From positions 1 to 18,094 of the forward strand of contig CAADVA010000178.1 of the NCBI GenBank assembly GCA_900752345.1: 18,094 nt of DNA. The letters are read 5' to 3'. The number at the start of each line of letters is the position of its first letter. The stretch's first letter is position 1. The notes below the pieces were generated by a model. That model saw only the letters and a program-made list of their open reading frames with translations. It did not search any database and had not been told where the DNA came from. Origin of the DNA: an uncultured Collinsella sp. (GTDB taxonomy: Bacteria > Actinomycetota > Coriobacteriia > Coriobacteriales > Coriobacteriaceae). The position numbers and the translations under genes are program-made. Of this stretch, positions 15,801 through 18,094 are shown piece by piece.

Positions 15801-16241
15801 AGCGAGAAATACCTCGGTGCTTGCGCTAGTTCGATTAAAAACCAGCGCAATGTTGCAGTCTTCGTCAGAAAGAACGTCGTACACATTTACGAGCTTCTCG
15901 AGACTGTCCTCGTTGGGGTCGACGATCCACTTCGTGATATTCATGAAGCGGATGTTGTTGTCGGCGTTAAAGCCCGTGGGGTATTCGATAGAGGGGTCAA
16001 TCGGCACGTATACATTTCGCAGCTGCGGCAGATAGGCGTTGTGAAGCTCAACGGCGGCAGTTGCCAAGAGCCGATTGGTGAGCTCGACAGCTTGCTCGTC
16101 TGCCGGATTCGGCTTTTCTGACAAGTATGCCGTTCGCTTTTTGTTGACCTCATCGAGTTGGGAGCTGCTGAGTACCGAGACGGTTGCGACCGCGTTGCCG
16201 GCTTTATCGGCAGCGCGCATAATCGCGTTTTTGATGCCCAT
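12810..16241 (-). CDS. HerA/DUF87-type ATPase with Ser/Gly-rich insertion
   Basis: A 1143-aa protein whose C-terminal half is a HerA/FtsK-superfamily ATPase. Walker A is VTGSTGAGKT (Lys640), a HerA-style PAKGEY stretch follows, Walker B is LTVLEEAH (Glu864, Glu865) and NTKIIHRLPD supplies an arginine-finger-like region. HerA relatives form hexameric rings that pump DNA or, in secretion ATPases, protein. Residues 1 to about 300 are an uncharacterised N-terminal region; about 306-412 is rich in Ser, Thr and Gly, with repeated GKAV/GKAIS units (from 377); about 430-530 looks helical. No membrane helix is evident. The start is set by GGAAGGA, which overlaps the end of the upstream GTPase gene nine bases away. 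An eight-C run near residue 1049 could slip. Coupling to nuclease and immunity genes suggests it moves or controls the nuclease. Confidence 0.85.
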   Translation of the reverse strand: MGIKNAIMRAADKAGNAVATVSVLSSSQLDEVNKKRTAYLSEKPNPADEQAVELTNRLLATAAVELHNAYLPQLRNVYVPIDPSIEYPTGFNADNNIRFMNITKWIVDPNEDSLEKLVNVYDVLSDEDCNIALVFNRTSASTEVFLAVVNSDNARDNIDADNFSRRMSDALRGNFPGSEVGPANRGLIPCLDNRRSSSVAAVSNIPAEKNEKFVTQTIEKVLDGIVPGRPSEDYTIVLLATPIHDIESRKLRLAELHTLLTPYASWTTNYTYHQNDSIGSSATIGINAGVSAGRQVGNNQAVAQNYNETDSTNGSVSESSNESVTDSSTSTESITDTVTDGRNESSSGGVDLGVSASHTEGSSHSTSTATGTSSSTGKAISNSLGKAVTSGVGKAVSKGASVTSGVSQAVNLGANFGGSFARSSTVTATIGADEGITQTFKNYSIQHALEILELQMKRYDLASALGMWDFCAYVLSEDHNVANNVAHTYLALTQGKESYMSQAAVNLWRGDLGEQSADAAAICSYLRDLRHPAFALSPALLDQHPSFSVYPATVDATTALSGKELAYSLNFPKKSVPGLPVIECASFGRNVSTFDGTQPQQGLCIGKVFHMHREERIKTFLSKDSLASHTFVTGSTGAGKTNTVCRILDQALDQRVNFLVIEPAKGEYKDVYGGREDVNVFGTNPEFTPLLRINPFSFPSGIHVLEHLDRLVEIFNVCWPMYAAMPAVLKDAVARSYEDCGWDLAASDNPYGADLFPCFADVARNVREILDSSEYDAENKGAYKGSLLTRLNSLTNGLNGMMLSSNEVDATVLFDANTVIDLSRIGSAETKSLLMGLLVLKLQEHRMAEKKGMNQPLRHLTVLEEAHNLLKRSSSSQGSESGDLTGKSVEMISNAIAEMRTYGEGFIIADQAPGLLDMAAIRNTNTKIIHRLPDLSDRELAGRAANLNDQQIVELARLPKGVAAIYQNDWVEPVLCKIAKAEDGEHFAYSRPIDDVASNQSDDALAVARMLAYGISVGTKTELHSIRERLDRLHIDASTKVKILRTVQTPPAEPRMTKLGPIMSTLFPNVAKAVEDERECSDEAEQWTMAGGAGPRASLDRDIDSRTRQVIIQGIMTDVLCLQMQDTQAYSDWHNWNENSEVS

Positions 16242-16250
16242 ACGATCGGC

Positions 16251-17998
16251 CTATTCCTTCCAATTAATGACGCGCGCAATGTACTCTCTTCGATTATTGA
16301 GCGTCTCGAGTTTTGCCTCGAGGGCGTTGATCTCCGCGGTTTGCCTGTTGATGTCTTCGACATGGCCGTGGAGCACCGGGTTGTAGTCGGTGATATTGCT
16401 CGTAATTTGGCCGAGCAACTCGTTGAGCCATTCGGTAAAGCCGTAGGTATGCTCGCGCTCTGTTTCGGCGCGTGCTTCGCAGAAACACCGTGAGATTTCG
16501 CGGTTGAATTTGTCTTCGACTTTCCTAAGCAAAAGCTTGTCGGATTTAAAGATGACACGGTCCATGAGCTTCAGTTCGGTAAAGTCTGCCTTGCTGAAAA
16601 TGGGGCCCTTTGTCTTATCGAGCGCGAGGCCACGATATTTAAGAATGATATCGCCGACCTCTTGGCGCTTCTCTTCGGAAAGAGGATTGTCACTGCTGGT
16701 AGCGATGCGATAGAGGGCATCGCGGCTATGCTCCGCACAATTCTTCCAATAGCTTTGCGACAGCTCATCGATGGTCTGAGCTATTTGCTCGGTACATTCG
16801 TCATAGTGATTGATGACCTCGTTAAAGAGTTGGTCGGCGGCATCTTTGTCGGCTGTTTTTTCGGCGGCCTTTGCATCGGATCTTTTGTGAAATGCATCGG
16901 TTATGTCATCGCAAAGACCCTTGCCAACGTCCGCAAGGCCACCCGTTGGACAAGGTTCACTATCCTTTTGCGCATTGACCTGGCTTCCCTTTATGGAGTC
17001 GCCGAGCCTATTGAAGAAGTTGGGTGCAATCGAATCAAACGCTTTCGCTGCCGCGATTGAGCGTTTTGAGTACTCGAGCCCCTCTCGCTTTTCCTCGGTA
17101 ATGGCGTTTTGGCGTGCCTGGAGCGCATCAAGACTGGTCTCCCATTGTTTGGCCGAAACCCTCTTGTCGATTGTTTCCCCATAGCTTGCCGAAGCATCCT
17201 CCTTTGTATGCTCCTTGCAGGCTTCGAGCTGATCGATAAGAGCGCGCTTATCCTCTTCGAGTTCGGCTTCTCGCTGCGCTTTCTTTTGTTCAAGGTCGGT
17301 TTTCTTGTCGGCAATCTCTTCTTCGGTTATGCCGACAATTTTTTGCAGAAGTGATTCCGATCTGCTGCATTTGTTATATGCGGAGTACCGTTCGGCAAAC
17401 AGGCGTATTTCGTTCTCGATGCAAAAGAGTCCGCTATTGGCAAGAAGGAGGTCCTTGCAAGCCTCGGATTCGCGATTGGTTCTGCGCGAGATCTGTCCCG
17501 GAAGGATATCGTAACGGTAGAGCGTTTTGTAGAAGCGGCTTGTCGGGTCGGTGTATTTACGCTGCTGGTCTTCGAATCTTTCGGCATAGTTGTCGCTTAT
17601 AAACTCGCCGGAGTTCTTTGAGCCTAAGCCGAGGATGGAAGAAACAAAGTAGATACCTTGACCATAGAGCCTGGACGGAATGAACTGGCGCATGATGTCT
17701 GAGACTCGTTCGTCGTCAAACCCGCCTTTGGGAAGGTCGGCGGAATCCGCCTTGTTGACTACGATCATGGCAAAGCGTTCATCGATTGCGGGGATCTCCT
17801 TTATTTCGTTGGAGAGGTTCTCGTTGTCTTTCGTGTCGAGTGTGGTGTACTCGGCAACGAAAATGGGAAGACCGTTCGAGAGGCCTTCCATGGCTTGTTT
17901 GAGCACTCGGGCGTGATCGACGTTGGAGGCAGAGTTTGACCCCGGGGTGTCAAAGATGACAAACTCCCTGTCGTGAGGCCATGGATCGGTATCGCTAA
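16251..17998 (-). CDS. Dynamin-like GTPase, 5' end truncated at an insertion junction
   Basis: The visible protein starts inside the G domain: FDTPGSNSAS (G3; DTPG encoded at 17951-17940), then VVNKADSADLP (G4, NKAD at 17756-17745). The P-loop (G1) and switch I are absent from the window. Downstream there is a long helical region with charged coiled coil (around 17350-17150, runs of EEE/KK/Q) and a helical end, the usual layout of bacterial dynamin-like proteins, which bind and reshape membranes with GTP. No membrane helix is seen. The frame meets a TAA at 18008-18006, just beyond what looks like an insertion-sequence end at 17999. A GTG at 17906 would give 551 aa but begins after the DTPG motif, so it would not make a working GTPase. 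The gene ends nine bases before the ATPase gene. Confidence 0.75.
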
Positions 17999-18094
17999 GG
18001 CTCTGTTAGACCAAATTTGACACGATCGGCTGTTCGTCGAAGCGGAAAATAATCGGGCTATCCCCGCCCATCGCGGTCCCCGCCCTCCCCGTCA
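17999..18094. mobile_element. Probable end of an ISL3-type insertion sequence (partial)
   Basis: From 17999 the sequence changes from GTPase coding to GGCTCTGTTAGACC and onward, with an immediate in-frame stop. GGCTCT is the typical outer end of ISL3-family terminal inverted repeats. ATCGCTAA (17991-17998) would be the 8-base target duplication if so. No transposase is in the window, so this rests on the abrupt break in coding sequence and the end motif only. A contig edge artefact is the alternative. Confidence 0.5.

Noticed and set aside
16251..17906. Complete GTPase gene beginning at the GTG at 17906
   Set aside because: This start lies after the DTPG motif; in-frame codons upstream encode conserved G-domain sequence up to the insertion-like junction, so the gene is truncated rather than short.

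Overview
The window looks like chromosomal DNA of a GC-rich anaerobic gut actinobacterium, most likely a Coriobacteriia member such as Collinsella. This is an inference from the gene mix (fused FeoA-FeoB, a PTS/GH4/RpiR sugar locus, a DDAH/antiporter pair) and from base composition; no rRNA or marker gene is present to confirm it. All genes up to about 11.54 kb lie on the plus strand except one sugar regulator. From 11.76 kb to the right end everything lies on the minus strand, converging on a hairpin-rich junction.

Left part (1-4905): the 3' end of a dimethylarginine dimethylaminohydrolase-type gene is followed by an arginine/ornithine-antiporter-like APC permease, suggesting import and deimination of arginine or methylarginines. 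A 446-base gap then holds a terminator, a sigma70-like promoter and a tandem GGTTAGCCA operator resembling DtxR/IdeR boxes. This leads into a FeoA-FeoB fusion for ferrous iron uptake, so iron repression is plausible.

Middle part (4906-11539): a PTS IIC-IIB permease, a divergent RpiR-type regulator and a GH4 6-phospho-glycosidase have the same composition as glv/mal alpha-glucoside loci. No IIA gene is present. Inverted repeats and a shared ATRCAATA motif in the leaders are candidate regulator sites. An unrecognised membrane protein follows the glycosidase, then a SotB-like sugar-efflux MFS transporter with its own extended -10 promoter. The 220-base convergent gap (11540-11759) carries a long near-perfect hairpin, a second inverted repeat and a strong bidirectional terminator.

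Right part (18094-11760, minus strand): a tightly coupled gene row of a dynamin-like GTPase, a 1143-aa HerA/DUF87-type ATPase with a long Ser/Thr/Gly-rich insertion, an HNH (WHH-like) nuclease and a small protein that looks like its immunity partner. Junctions are a 9-nt gap, a 1-nt TAATG overlap and an 8-nt overlap. I recognise the individual domains, but not this four-part combination as a described system. A toxin-delivery or defence module combining membrane remodelling, an ATP-driven translocase and a nuclease/immunity pair is my working hypothesis. The 5' end of the GTPase gene, including its P-loop, is cut off at about 17998 by sequence that resembles the end of an ISL3-type insertion sequence, so in this strain the operon may be disrupted or separated from its promoter.
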